From contig JAAYUH010000105.1 of the NCBI GenBank assembly GCA_012517755.1, forward strand, positions 1 to 19,398: a stretch of 19,398 bases of DNA, given 5' to 3'. A program made the position numbers and the translations under genes. The stretch is from a bacterium. Lineage in GTDB: Bacteria > Caldisericota > Caldisericia > B22-G15. A model generated the notes under the pieces. The model made no database searches, had not been told where the DNA came from, and saw only the letters and a program-made list of their open reading frames with translations. Positions 1-6,959 of the stretch are shown one piece after another; positions within the stretch are counted from its first letter, which is position 1, and each line of letters opens with the position of its first letter.

Positions 1-1
1 A

Positions 2-202
2 AACGATGAACAATTTGAAAAAACTGTTTATTATTACCTTTTTATAGTTGATGATGTATCTGTCAATATCGAAAAAACTTTTTTAGGATATGGATGGTTT
101 TATTTTGATGAAGCATCGAAATATATCACCTACAAAAATGATAAAAAGATATTAAAAAATGCAATAAAAAAATTAAGGGAGGCTTTTAAAGCCTCCCTGT
201 AA
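2..202 (+). CDS. Probable Nudix hydrolase, C-terminal fragment (5' end outside window)
   Basis: An open frame enters from the left edge and ends at TAA 200-202, giving 66 residues without a start. The segment YYYLFIVDD, then GWFYFDEASKYIT and NDKKILKNA, resembles the last strand and helix of Nudix hydrolases of the Ap4A hydrolase/MutT type, where a 'W..xxEA..xLT..ND..VL..A' ending is common. The diagnostic Nudix box (GX5EX7REUXEEXGU) would lie upstream and is not in the window, so substrate cannot be judged. The final codons (about 177-197) form a perfect inverted repeat that is also the terminator of the opposing operon, so the protein tail REAFKASL is partly dictated by the hairpin. The frame is certain; the family is an inference from a short, weakly conserved region. 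Confidence 0.6.
   Translation, partial: NDEQFEKTVYYYLFIVDDVSVNIEKTFLGYGWFYFDEASKYITYKNDKKILKNAIKKLREAFKASL
166..197 (-). terminator. Intrinsic terminator of the minus-strand translation/sigma operon
   Basis: The inverted repeat GGGAGGCTTT / AAAGCCTCCC (177-186 and 188-197) folds into a 9-bp GC-rich stem with a 3-nt loop. Read on the minus strand it is followed by TTAA and seven T (172-166), a normal Rho-independent layout, and it lies about 40 nt past the stop of the SIMPL gene. On the plus strand the stem is followed by TGTAAAAAC, which has no U-run, so termination is expected mainly for leftward transcription. The hairpin lies inside the coding end of the convergent Nudix gene. Confidence 0.85.
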
Positions 203-234
203 AAACTTATAAATCTTTAACTGGATTTAATTAT

Positions 235-978
235 CTAAAAGATAAATTTTACATTAACTGTAACTTGGACCGATTCTGTTCCTGTAAAAATTGGAGTTTG
301 CATTTCTGATGTAATATTTTTTACATCTCTATAAACTGGGTAATAAACATCTGAAATATTAATTTCTGCAACTCCTTTTATTTTTTCATCAACTACCTCT
401 AATGCAGCCTCTGCTTTTTTCTTAGCATCTTCCATTGCAAGTTTAATTGCTTCAAGTTTTAACTCATCTTTATTTGAAATATCAAAGCTTAATCCTGAAA
501 TTACATTTGCACCATTTGAAGTAGCAGCATCAAGAACTTCGCTTAAAAATCCTGTATCGAGATCACCATTTGCGAGTTTTTTTGTTATTTTAATACTTAA
601 ATTGTTTCTCACCATATAACCAACTAAAACTGGTGCTTCTTTTTCTGGATAGTTATAGACAGGTTGGATTGAATAATCTAATGTAGTTAAATCATCTTCT
701 TTAACACCTAATTTCAATAATGCTGAAACTATTTGATTCATAATTTTTGCATTCTCTTCAGAAGCCTCTTTTGCTGTTAACCTTTGAATTTCAACTCCAA
801 CATTTACATATCCAACATCTGGTTTTGCATAAACAATTCCCTGACCAGATACAGTTATTGAATTTTCTGATGTAACATCAGTTACTTCATTTACATCAGT
901 TTTAGCAAAACTTATTCCCATAAGGGAAACCACCAAAATTAATACTGAAACCAAAAAAAGTGTTAAAACTTTTTTCAT
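235..978 (-). CDS. Exported SIMPL-domain (DUF541, YggE-type) protein
   Basis: A 247-residue protein. The ATG at 978 is preferred over one nine codons upstream because it follows AGGAGGTGAAACT at ideal spacing and opens directly with a signal peptide: MKK, a hydrophobic core (about 4-24) and a likely cleavage after SFA (about 25). The mature part starts with 'ITVSGQGIVYAKPDVGYVNVGV', the typical opening of SIMPL/DUF541 proteins, and has the long central helix (about 67-90) and a second one (about 171-196, rich in Lys/Ala). Family members (YggE, BP26) are periplasmic or secreted and form oligomeric rings; the molecular role is poorly known, with links to oxidative stress. It is the last gene of the leftward unit, 66 nt after the anti-sigma-like gene and before the terminator at 166-197, and is a possible target or partner of that sigma system (inference). 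Confidence 0.88.
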   Translation of the reverse strand: MKKVLTLFLVSVLILVVSLMGISFAKTDVNEVTDVTSENSITVSGQGIVYAKPDVGYVNVGVEIQRLTAKEASEENAKIMNQIVSALLKLGVKEDDLTTLDYSIQPVYNYPEKEAPVLVGYMVRNNLSIKITKKLANGDLDTGFLSEVLDAATSNGANVISGLSFDISNKDELKLEAIKLAMEDAKKKAEAALEVVDEKIKGVAEINISDVYYPVYRDVKNITSEMQTPIFTGTESVQVTVNVKFIF

Positions 979-1044
979 AGTTTCACCTCCTAATGATATA
1001 AACAAAAATAGAGAAAAAAAGTTTCAAATATTTGAGAATTATTT

Positions 1045-1737
1045 TTATAATGGGTATTCAAAATAAATTATTTTGTTTGTTTCTGAATCAATTAAAAATA
1101 TCCAATAATTATTGTTTTCGCTAACTGAAACCAATATTAAACTTTCATCAATATTAATTAAATTTTTTATTGTATCTCTATTAACAAAACCAAATCTTTC
1201 ATCGTTTTTAAAAATTTCTAAAACTTTATCAATATTATTTGAATTGATTGTTAATGATTTTGTATTTTCTTCATTTATTAAATCTACTAAATCTTTTGAA
1301 TTTATGTTATGTTTTTCTAAATTTTGTTCTCCTGAAATTATTTTTTCAAAATTACCATCTTTTTCATATACTTTAATACCACTTTTATAAATTTTTACTA
1401 ATTCATCATTCTCTATTTTTTCTTCTAATAACATATCATTTTCTAATATCTTTAATATTTTCTCCTCATATTGACTTCGGTAATTTCTTACTAAATATTC
1501 ATTTTCATCAGAAGGAGACTGTACAGATAATTTATTTAAAATAAATAAAGTAGGAATAATTATCAACAAAATAACAAATGAATATGATAAACTTCTTAAT
1601 AAAACTTTTCTTTTCTTTAATGCTTTTCTTTTTTCATAAAGAATGAATAGTTTATCTTTGAGTTCTTTTTTGAACTCTTCATCTTCAATTTCTGGTTTTT
1701 TTATATCTTCTAAAAATTCATCAAATTTTTCCATCAT
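1045..1737 (-). CDS. Membrane-anchored anti-sigma-factor-like protein
   Basis: 230 residues. The N-terminal 47 residues are highly charged (acidic then basic, helical), followed by one transmembrane segment at about 48-69 (SLSYSFVILLIIIPTLFIL) and a 160-residue exterior domain rich in Asn, Glu and Lys. No family is recognised from the sequence alone. The assignment rests on topology (cytoplasmic helix, single membrane pass, outer sensor-like domain) and on position: it begins 2 nt after the stop of an ECF-type sigma gene, the usual sigma/anti-sigma pairing. Two Met codons open the frame (1737 and 1734), and no clear Shine-Dalgarno precedes them, so translation is probably coupled to the sigma gene. 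No zinc-binding HxxxCxxC (ZAS) motif is visible, so it would not be a classical ZAS anti-sigma factor. Confidence 0.65.
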   Translation of the reverse strand: MMEKFDEFLEDIKKPEIEDEEFKKELKDKLFILYEKRKALKKRKVLLRSLSYSFVILLIIIPTLFILNKLSVQSPSDENEYLVRNYRSQYEEKILKILENDMLLEEKIENDELVKIYKSGIKVYEKDGNFEKIISGEQNLEKHNINSKDLVDLINEENTKSLTINSNNIDKVLEIFKNDERFGFVNRDTIKNLINIDESLILVSVSENNNYWIFLIDSETNKIIYFEYPL

Positions 1738-1739
1738 AT

Positions 1740-2294
1740 TTATAAACTAAAATCTCTTAAAAAAGTTTCATCTTTTTCGAGCTCTTTTTTTAGTTTTTCA
1801 GTCCCTCTTTTTAAAATTGTTTTAACCGTGTTTTCATTTAAATTTAAGATTTCACCTATCTCTTTAATTTTTTTCTTTTCAAATATTTTTAATGTAAGAA
1901 TATTCTGATAATTTAGTGGTAATTTTAAAAGTGCTTTTTGAATATAAAAAAACTTTTTCTCTTCGATATCTAATAAATCCTCTTTATATTCAATTTCAAT
2001 ATCATCTTTTAGAATAAATTTACTATTCTTTTTTATAAAATTATTAACGAGATTTGTTGCTATTTTTATCAGATAATTTGAATAAGGAATGCCCCTGTCT
2101 TTATAACTATCGATTGAAAGAAGTGCTTTTGTAAATACCTCTTCTGTTAAATCTTTTGCTTCTTCTTTTAAACCTATTCTTCCAAATATATAATTTAAAA
2201 TTAGGGAAAAATATTCTTCAAAAATTATACCAAAGGCCTCTTTATCCTCTTTTGCCTTCTCTAATAAATTTTTTTCAACTTCCCTGTCAAGCAT
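1740..2294 (-). CDS. RNA polymerase sigma factor, sigma-70 family, ECF type
   Basis: 184 residues, the normal ECF size. Region 2 spans about 20-90: 'AKDLTEEVFTKALLSIDSY' matches the -10 recognition helix of ECF factors (A.DL.QE.F...), followed by 'YLIKIATNLVNNFIKK'. Region 4 spans about 118-170: 'ALLKLPLNYQNILTLKIFE' then a helix-turn-helix 'KIKEIGEILNLNENTVKTIL' that reads the -35 element. Regions 1 and 3 are absent. It lies 66 nt downstream of the S1 gene on the same strand and 2 nt before a membrane protein likely to be its anti-sigma partner. The ATG has no strong ribosome site (ATTTTA just upstream), so expression may be low or coupled. Its regulon cannot be read from the window; autoregulation is common for this class but no matching duplicated promoter was found here. 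Confidence 0.92.
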   Translation of the reverse strand: MLDREVEKNLLEKAKEDKEAFGIIFEEYFSLILNYIFGRIGLKEEAKDLTEEVFTKALLSIDSYKDRGIPYSNYLIKIATNLVNNFIKKNSKFILKDDIEIEYKEDLLDIEEKKFFYIQKALLKLPLNYQNILTLKIFEKKKIKEIGEILNLNENTVKTILKRGTEKLKKELEKDETFLRDFSL

Positions 2295-2360
2295 TAAAAT
2301 ATTTTTAATAATAGATTCATTTAAAGAGGATTTTTTCTTTATAGAAATTTAAAATGTCTA

Positions 2361-3737
2361 TTAACCTTTAAGATATTTTAATTTTTCTACTTCTTCTTCG
2401 TCAACAATATATTCAGATTCAAATTTTTTCTCTTCAACAACTTTTTTTCTTATTTGTTCTTCGTGAAGGGCTCTAATTGAAAGGCGCATCTTTCTATCTG
2501 AAGGTTTTAATTCAACAACTTTTGCTTCAACTTCTTGTCCTATCTCAAGGGCTTCTTCTGGTTTTTTAATTTTTTTTAGAGTTATCTGAGATATATGTAT
2601 AAGTCCTGTAATACCTTCTTCTATTTCTATAACTGCACCAAAAGGTAAAAATCTTATAACTTTCCCTTTAACAATAGTTCCAACAGGATATTTCTCTTCA
2701 ATATTTTCCCATGGATGTGACTTTGTTTGTCTTAAAGAAAGCGAAACTCTTTCTTCTTCTGGGTTGACATTGAGAATTTTTACTTTAATTTTTTGTTTCT
2801 TTCTCACAATCTCTCTTGCTGGTTTTCTTGGCCCCCAAGTTAATTCAGAAAGATGAATTAGTCCTTCAATTCCCTTTCCAAGATCTACAAAAACTCCAAA
2901 TTCAACAATTCCAACAACAGTACCAATAACTATCTCTCCTTCTTTTTTCTTCAACTCATAAAAATATTCTTTTCTCTCTTTCTCTTTTTCTTCCTCAAGA
3001 ATAACTCTTCTTGAACAGATAATCTTTCTTATCTCTCTATCAAATTCAATTATTTTTACCTTCAATGTTTTGTTAAGATAGTTGTTGAGTTCCTTTCTTC
3101 TTACAACATTTAATTCTATCTGAGTTCTTGGTAAAAATGCAGGAAGTCCTAAATCAATAAGTAATCCACCCTTAACGACTCTTGTAACAGTTCCTTCAAT
3201 ATCTTCCTTATTATCAAAAGCCTCTTTTAAATCTCTCCAGGCTGATTCATAATCAGCTCTTCTTTTTGAAAGTACAAGCTCTCCTGTTGGACCTTCTGTT
3301 CTAACAACATAAACATTTATCTCTTCTCCTTCTTTTACTATGTCTCTTGCAGAAACATTTTTCTCTTTTGTCAGCTCTTTTAAAGGAATATAATTCTCAA
3401 ATTTTCTACCAACACTAACGAGAGCACCATCATCCTCAACTTTAACAACTACTGCAGGTATAATTTCACCTTTTTTAAATCTTCTTGGAAGATAATCTTC
3501 TGTAATTTTTCTTACTTCATCTAATTCCTCTTTTACCTCTTCATCAACCTCCTCTTTTACCTCTTCCTCCATCTCAGAAATAATATTTCTGATCTCTTCT
3601 TCGCCCAACTTTTCGTCTTCTGAACCCTCCTCTTCAATTTTTTCTACCTCTTCTTTTTGTGCTTCCTCTTCTTTTGCTTCTAACTCTTCGAGGTTTTTTT
3701 CATCTTTCTTAGAAAATTCCTCATCCTTTTCTACCAT
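2361..3737 (-). CDS. rpsA: S1 RNA-binding domain protein, ribosomal protein S1-like (four S1 domains)
   Basis: 458 residues. About 80 N-terminal residues are a Glu/Lys-rich, coiled-coil-like acidic tail; four S1 (OB-fold) domains follow at about 88-158, 176-245, 265-336 and 351-422. The third and fourth have the best consensus ('GTVVGIVEFGVFVDLGKGIEGLIH' and 'GKVIRFLPFGAVIEI'). Four-domain forms are typical of Gram-positive and deep-branching bacteria, against six in E. coli. S1 binds AU-rich mRNA leaders and helps initiation on the 30S subunit. The ATG at 3737 is one base after the rplT stop, and its ribosome site AAGGAGG is formed by the last codons of rplT, so the two are translationally coupled. 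The acidic N-terminus replaces the usual ribosome-docking domain, so it may dock differently or be a non-ribosomal paralogue. Confidence 0.9.
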   Translation of the reverse strand: MVEKDEEFSKKDEKNLEELEAKEEEAQKEEVEKIEEEGSEDEKLGEEEIRNIISEMEEEVKEEVDEEVKEELDEVRKITEDYLPRRFKKGEIIPAVVVKVEDDGALVSVGRKFENYIPLKELTKEKNVSARDIVKEGEEINVYVVRTEGPTGELVLSKRRADYESAWRDLKEAFDNKEDIEGTVTRVVKGGLLIDLGLPAFLPRTQIELNVVRRKELNNYLNKTLKVKIIEFDREIRKIICSRRVILEEEKEKERKEYFYELKKKEGEIVIGTVVGIVEFGVFVDLGKGIEGLIHLSELTWGPRKPAREIVRKKQKIKVKILNVNPEEERVSLSLRQTKSHPWENIEEKYPVGTIVKGKVIRFLPFGAVIEIEEGITGLIHISQITLKKIKKPEEALEIGQEVEAKVVELKPSDRKMRLSIRALHEEQIRKKVVEEKKFESEYIVDEEEVEKLKYLKG

Positions 3738-3738
3738 A

Positions 3739-4104
3739 CTAAACCTCCTTTGTTAAAATTTCTTTTGCCTGATTAACAATATAAGAAAAACTTTCTTTAT
3801 CATTAATAGCTAATTCTGAAAGCATTTTTCTATTAATCAAAATCGAACCATTTTTAAGCCCATAGATAAATCTTGAGTAAGATATTCCGAATTCTTTAAG
3901 TGCTGCATTAATTCTTGTAATCCATAAACTTCTCATATCTCTCTTCTTTAATCTTCTTCCAACATAAGAATAATGAAAAGAATGTTCTACTGCTTCTCTT
4001 GCTATACGGTATCTAATTGAAACAGCCCCTTTGAAACCTTTAGCAAGTTTTAATGTCTTTTTTCTTCTTCTTCTCGTATATGGACCACCTTTAATCCTTG
4101 CCAT
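3739..4104 (-). CDS. rplT: 50S ribosomal protein L20
   Basis: 121 residues, standard length. It starts with MARIKGG, followed by the basic helix 'TRRRRKKTLKLAKGFKG' that penetrates 23S rRNA, and the conserved 'RDMRSLWITRINAA' and 'GISYSRFI.GL' motifs. L20 is needed for early 50S assembly, and in E. coli and Bacillus it represses its own operon by binding a leader. I see no clear L20-binding pseudoknot or tandem stem in the short intergenic parts here. The start has a full AAGGAGGTAATCA site, whose AGGAGG is made from the last codons of rpmI. Confidence 0.98.
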   Translation of the reverse strand: MARIKGGPYTRRRRKKTLKLAKGFKGAVSIRYRIAREAVEHSFHYSYVGRRLKKRDMRSLWITRINAALKEFGISYSRFIYGLKNGSILINRKMLSELAINDKESFSYIVNQAKEILTKEV

Positions 4105-4107
4105 TGA

Positions 4108-4308
4108 TTACCTCCTTAAACCTATTATCTTTCTAACTTTTTTTTCATCTTCTTTAGAAATCTCTTTATATCTTAGCTGTTTAACTTTTTTACTTGATTT
4201 TTTCTTTTCAAGGTGATGTGAATGTCCTGTTTTTCTTCTCATCACTTTTCCACTTCCAGTTACCTTAAATCTCTTCTTTGCTGTTTTCGAGATTTTTAAC
4301 TTGGGCAT
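4108..4308 (-). CDS. rpmI: 50S ribosomal protein L35
   Basis: 66 residues, normal length. The sequence 'MPKLKISKTAKKRFKVTGSGK', then RRKTGHSHHLEKKKSSKK, and the end KIIGLRR are typical of bacterial L35, a small basic protein embedded in 23S rRNA. The start ATG is 8 nt after AAAGGAGG. The first 44 nt lie inside the 3' end of infC in a different frame, an unusually long overlap for this pair, while 3 nt separate its stop from the rplT start. Confidence 0.97.
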   Translation of the reverse strand: MPKLKISKTAKKRFKVTGSGKVMRRKTGHSHHLEKKKSSKKVKQLRYKEISKEDEKKVRKIIGLRR

Positions 4309-4834
4309 CCTTGTTTCCTCCTTTTTTTATTGGACCTATTAAACATTCAATCCTTTTTCCCTGAAAAAATGGCTCTTTTTCAACAACAGCCACATCTTTA
4401 AGTTGGTCAATAACATTCTTTAATAACTCAAAACCTCTTTCCTTGTTCGCCAATTCTCTGCCTCTAAAAAATATCGATATTTTTACTTTATCACCATCAA
4501 GTAGCCATTCTTTTGCATTTTTTACTTTATATTCTAAATCTCCTTTTCCTATAAAAGGTCTTAATTCAAGATTTTTTACATCAAAAGTTACCTGTTTCTT
4601 CTTTGCTTCCTTTTTTTTCTTAGTTAACTCATATTTATATTTTCCATAATCTACAATTTTACACACAGGGGGGTTTATGTTAGCATTTATTTCAACAAGA
4701 TCTAAATTCTTTTCTTCTGCAAGAGATAGTGCTTGGTCTATCGGAAAGACTCCCAATTGTTTACCATCATTATCAATAACTCTTACCTCCTTTGCTTTAA
4801 TCGCTTTATTTACTCTTAAAGAATCCCCTTTAAT
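4265..4834 (-). CDS. infC: Translation initiation factor IF-3 (AUU start)
   Basis: 189 residues if initiated at ATT 4834-4832. The N-terminal domain (about 6-72) contains SLRVNKAIKAKEVRVID, then GKQLGV, LDLVEI and 'PPVCKIVDYGKYKYE'; the C-terminal domain (about 80-170) carries the RGRE motif (124-127) and ends at LIGPIKK. IF-3 prevents premature subunit joining and proofreads start codons. No ATG, GTG or TTG exists between an in-frame TGA two codons upstream of ATT and codon 27. A TTG start at codon 27 (4756) would delete the conserved first strand, while ATT is preceded by a near-perfect GGGGGTGATC Shine-Dalgarno. AUU is the autoregulated start of E. coli infC. The last 18 residues (GGNKDAQ...) extend past the family's usual end and overlap rpmI. 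Confidence 0.95.
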   Translation of the reverse strand: MKGDSLRVNKAIKAKEVRVIDNDGKQLGVFPIDQALSLAEEKNLDLVEINANINPPVCKIVDYGKYKYELTKKKKEAKKKQVTFDVKNLELRPFIGKGDLEYKVKNAKEWLLDGDKVKISIFFRGRELANKERGFELLKNVIDQLKDVAVVEKEPFFQGKRIECLIGPIKKGGNKDAQVKNLENSKEEI

Positions 4835-4838
4835 AGAA

Positions 4839-4848
4839 GATCACCCCC
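4839..4848 (-). promoter_or_regulatory. Extended Shine-Dalgarno of infC
   Basis: On the minus strand the sequence GGGGGTGATC pairs with 9 of 10 bases of the 16S 3'-end complement GGAGGTGATC, with four bases (TTCT) before the ATT codon. A strong site in front of a weak codon fixes ATT 4834 as the start. It lies in the 27-nt gap between the thrS stop and infC, so infC has its own ribosome entry. Confidence 0.85.
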
Positions 4849-4861
4849 ATTGAATCATCAC

Positions 4862-6772
4862 TCACTTTTTGTTCTCAACCTCCTTTTTTAGTTTTTCAAT
4901 TATATTGTCTATAGAAAAATTACCAAGATTTCCTTGATTCTTTTTCCTCACTGCAACTTCCTTTTTCTCCTTTTCTTTTTTACCAATCACAAATAAATAG
5001 GGAACTTTCTCCATTTCTCCGTTTTTTATCTTTTCCTGTAAAGCATCATTTGAAAAATCAGATTCAACTCTAAAACCAACTTCAAAAAGTTTATTATACA
5101 CCTCTTTTGCATAATCTTCAACATCTTGAGTAACAGTTAAAATTTTTATCTGTACTGGAGATAACCATAATGGAAAATTACCTGCATAATTTTCAATAAG
5201 AGCACCAAAAAATCTTTCAATTGAACCAAGAACAACCCTATGGATCATAACAGGAGTATGCTCCTTACCATCATTACCCATATAGGTAAGATTGAATCTC
5301 TGTGGTAAATTAAAATCTACCTGAATAGTTGGCCCCTGCCATAATCTATCAAGAGAATCTTTGAGTTTAATATCAATTTTTGGTCCATAGAAAACACCCT
5401 CACCTGGATCTATTTTATAATCAATTTTTTCTATCTCAAGGGCTTTAATTAAAGCATTTGTTGCTTTTTCCCATAATTCTATAGCACCAACAAATTTTTC
5501 AGGTCTTGTTGATAGATATATTTCATAATTTTCAAAACCAAAAGTTTTCATCATAAATAGAGCAAAATTTAAAACTCCAATTATTTCATCTTCGAGCTGG
5601 TCTTCAGTACAAAATATGTGAGCATCATCTTGAGTAAATCCTCTAACTCTTAATAATCCATGTAAAACACCTGATCTTTCATATCTATAAACTGTTCCAA
5701 GTTCAAAAAATCTTAAAGGAAGTTCTTTATAACTCCTTGTTCTTGATTTGTAAATCAATATATGTCCTGGACAATTCATTGGTTTAACAAGGTAAGGAAC
5801 ATTGTCAACCTCAATTTGAGAATACATATTATCTTTATAATATGAAAGGTGACCAGAAATTTCCCAGAGTTTTGCTTTCGCAATATGTGGAGTATAAACA
5901 AATTGATAGCCCCTTTTAAGGTGTTCTTCTCTTTCGAAATCTTCTATTATTTTTCTTATCATTCCACCTTTTGGGTGGAAAAAGATGAAACCAGGGCCAG
6001 CTTCTTCTGGATGAATACTGAAAAGATCAAGTTCTTTTCCAAGTCTTCTGTGATCTCTTTTCTCAACCTCTTTTAATTTCTCAAGATAACTATTTAGTGA
6101 ATTTTCATCAAAAAATGAAGTTCCATATATTCTCTGAAGAACCTCCTTTTTTTCATCTCCTCTCCAATAACTTGATGAAGATGATAAAATTTTAAAATTT
6201 TTTATCAAAGTTGTATCTTTAAGATGAGGTCCTCTACAAAGATCAAAAAATTCACCAACTTTATAAATAGAAACAATATCACCTTCAATATCATCTATAA
6301 GTTCAAGTTTAAATTTTTCTTCTTTGAATAATTCTCTTGCTTCATCCTTATTTATTTCAAATTTCTCAAATTTAAGAGTATTTTTTAATATCTCTTTCAT
6401 CTTATTTTCAATTTCAACCAAATCCTCAGGTGTAAAAGTTTTGTTAATATAAAAGTCATAATAAAAACCATTCTTAATTGATGGTCCTATAGCAAGTTTA
6501 ACTTCAGGATAAAGCTTTTTTACTGCATATGCCATTATATGAGAAGTTGAGTGATTAAGAATTGTCAGTGAATCTTCATCATCTATTTTCAAAAATTTAA
6601 TTTTATCTCCCTCTTTTGGCTTATAATAAAAATCTACAATCAAATTATTGTTTATTTTAGCACCAACAATTTCATCAATATTATCAAAATTATATAAGAG
6701 AGAAAATAAATTATCTTCTTCATTAATAAAAAAATTTTCATTAAGATTTTCTAAGAAAATCTCTACTTTCAT
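4862..6772 (-). CDS. thrS: Threonine--tRNA ligase
   Basis: 636 residues. The ATG at 6772 follows AAGGAGATAT; a longer frame to 6853 would translate through the tRNA and is rejected. Domains: TGS (about 1-62); editing domain with HSTSH (His74, His78) and a second pair DLCRGPH (Cys179, His183) that removes mischarged serine; class II catalytic core (about 245-535); anticodon-binding domain (about 540-630). Zinc ligands that bind the threonine hydroxyl are Cys334 (PMNCPGH), His385 (DDAHIF) and His511 (MIHRV), the same numbers as in E. coli ThrRS. Motif 2 is 'RFFELGTVYRYERSG'; motif 3 is about 507-530. It starts 36 nt after the tRNA-Val 3' end and precedes infC by 27 nt. E. coli ThrRS represses its own mRNA with a tRNA-like leader; here a real tRNA occupies that leader. 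Confidence 0.98.
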   Translation of the reverse strand: MKVEIFLENLNENFFINEEDNLFSLLYNFDNIDEIVGAKINNNLIVDFYYKPKEGDKIKFLKIDDEDSLTILNHSTSHIMAYAVKKLYPEVKLAIGPSIKNGFYYDFYINKTFTPEDLVEIENKMKEILKNTLKFEKFEINKDEARELFKEEKFKLELIDDIEGDIVSIYKVGEFFDLCRGPHLKDTTLIKNFKILSSSSSYWRGDEKKEVLQRIYGTSFFDENSLNSYLEKLKEVEKRDHRRLGKELDLFSIHPEEAGPGFIFFHPKGGMIRKIIEDFEREEHLKRGYQFVYTPHIAKAKLWEISGHLSYYKDNMYSQIEVDNVPYLVKPMNCPGHILIYKSRTRSYKELPLRFFELGTVYRYERSGVLHGLLRVRGFTQDDAHIFCTEDQLEDEIIGVLNFALFMMKTFGFENYEIYLSTRPEKFVGAIELWEKATNALIKALEIEKIDYKIDPGEGVFYGPKIDIKLKDSLDRLWQGPTIQVDFNLPQRFNLTYMGNDGKEHTPVMIHRVVLGSIERFFGALIENYAGNFPLWLSPVQIKILTVTQDVEDYAKEVYNKLFEVGFRVESDFSNDALQEKIKNGEMEKVPYLFVIGKKEKEKKEVAVRKKNQGNLGNFSIDNIIEKLKKEVENKK

Positions 6773-6808
6773 ATATCTCCTTATTTTAAAATTTTTAAAA
6801 ATAAAAAA

Positions 6809-6883
6809 TGGTGGGCGATAGTGGATTCGAACCACTGACCTCTTCGGTGTCAACGAAGCGTTCTCCCTCTGAACTAACCGCCC
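6809..6883 (-). tRNA. tRNA-Val (anticodon GAC)
   Basis: 75 nt with encoded CCA. The acceptor stem GGGCGGT pairs with ATCGCCC (one G-U); the D arm is GTTC/GAAC, the anticodon arm CTTCG-TTGACAC-CGAAG, the variable loop AGGTC, and the T arm AGTGG-TTCGAAT-CCACT, with discriminator A. Anticodon GAC reads GUC and GUU valine codons. It is the first element after the promoter at 6895-6922 and is read in the same direction as thrS, so it must be cut out of the mRNA by RNase P and 3' processing. A run of T follows CCA, but no hairpin, so read-through into thrS is expected. Confidence 0.98.
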
Positions 6884-6894
6884 TTTCTCAATTT

Positions 6895-6922
6895 ATATTA
6901 TAATAATTTGATTATTTGTCAA
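6895..6922 (-). promoter_or_regulatory. Sigma-70 type promoter of tRNA-Val/thrS/infC operon
   Basis: On the minus strand a perfect -35 TTGACA (6922-6917) is separated by 16 nt from a -10 TAATAT (6900-6895). The expected start is at about 6888-6886, only a few bases before the mature tRNA 5' end at 6883. This is the best promoter in the window and the only strong candidate upstream of the eight protein genes to its left. Confidence 0.85.
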
Positions 6923-6959
6923 GAATCTTTATAGAGATTACCGAGAAATTCTCCATTTT

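Noticed and set aside
1014..1035. Palindrome TCAAATATTTGA followed by seven T on the minus strand, as a terminator between the anti-sigma-like and SIMPL genes
   Set aside because: All-AT pairs and no loop beyond a 4-bp usable stem make it too weak; at most a partial attenuator.
4265..4756. infC beginning at TTG 4756 (163 residues)
   Set aside because: It would lose the conserved RVN..I.AKEVRVID segment; the ATT start upstream has a strong ribosome site.
4834..4862. L20-binding leader or T-box in the translation operon
   Set aside because: The gaps between thrS, infC, rpmI and rplT are 27 nt or less, and the thrS leader is occupied by tRNA-Val; no T-box sequence was seen.
6773..6853. 27-residue N-terminal extension of threonyl-tRNA synthetase
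   Set aside because: It translates through the tRNA-Val gene; the ATG at 6772 has AAGGAGATAT in front and begins the TGS domain.
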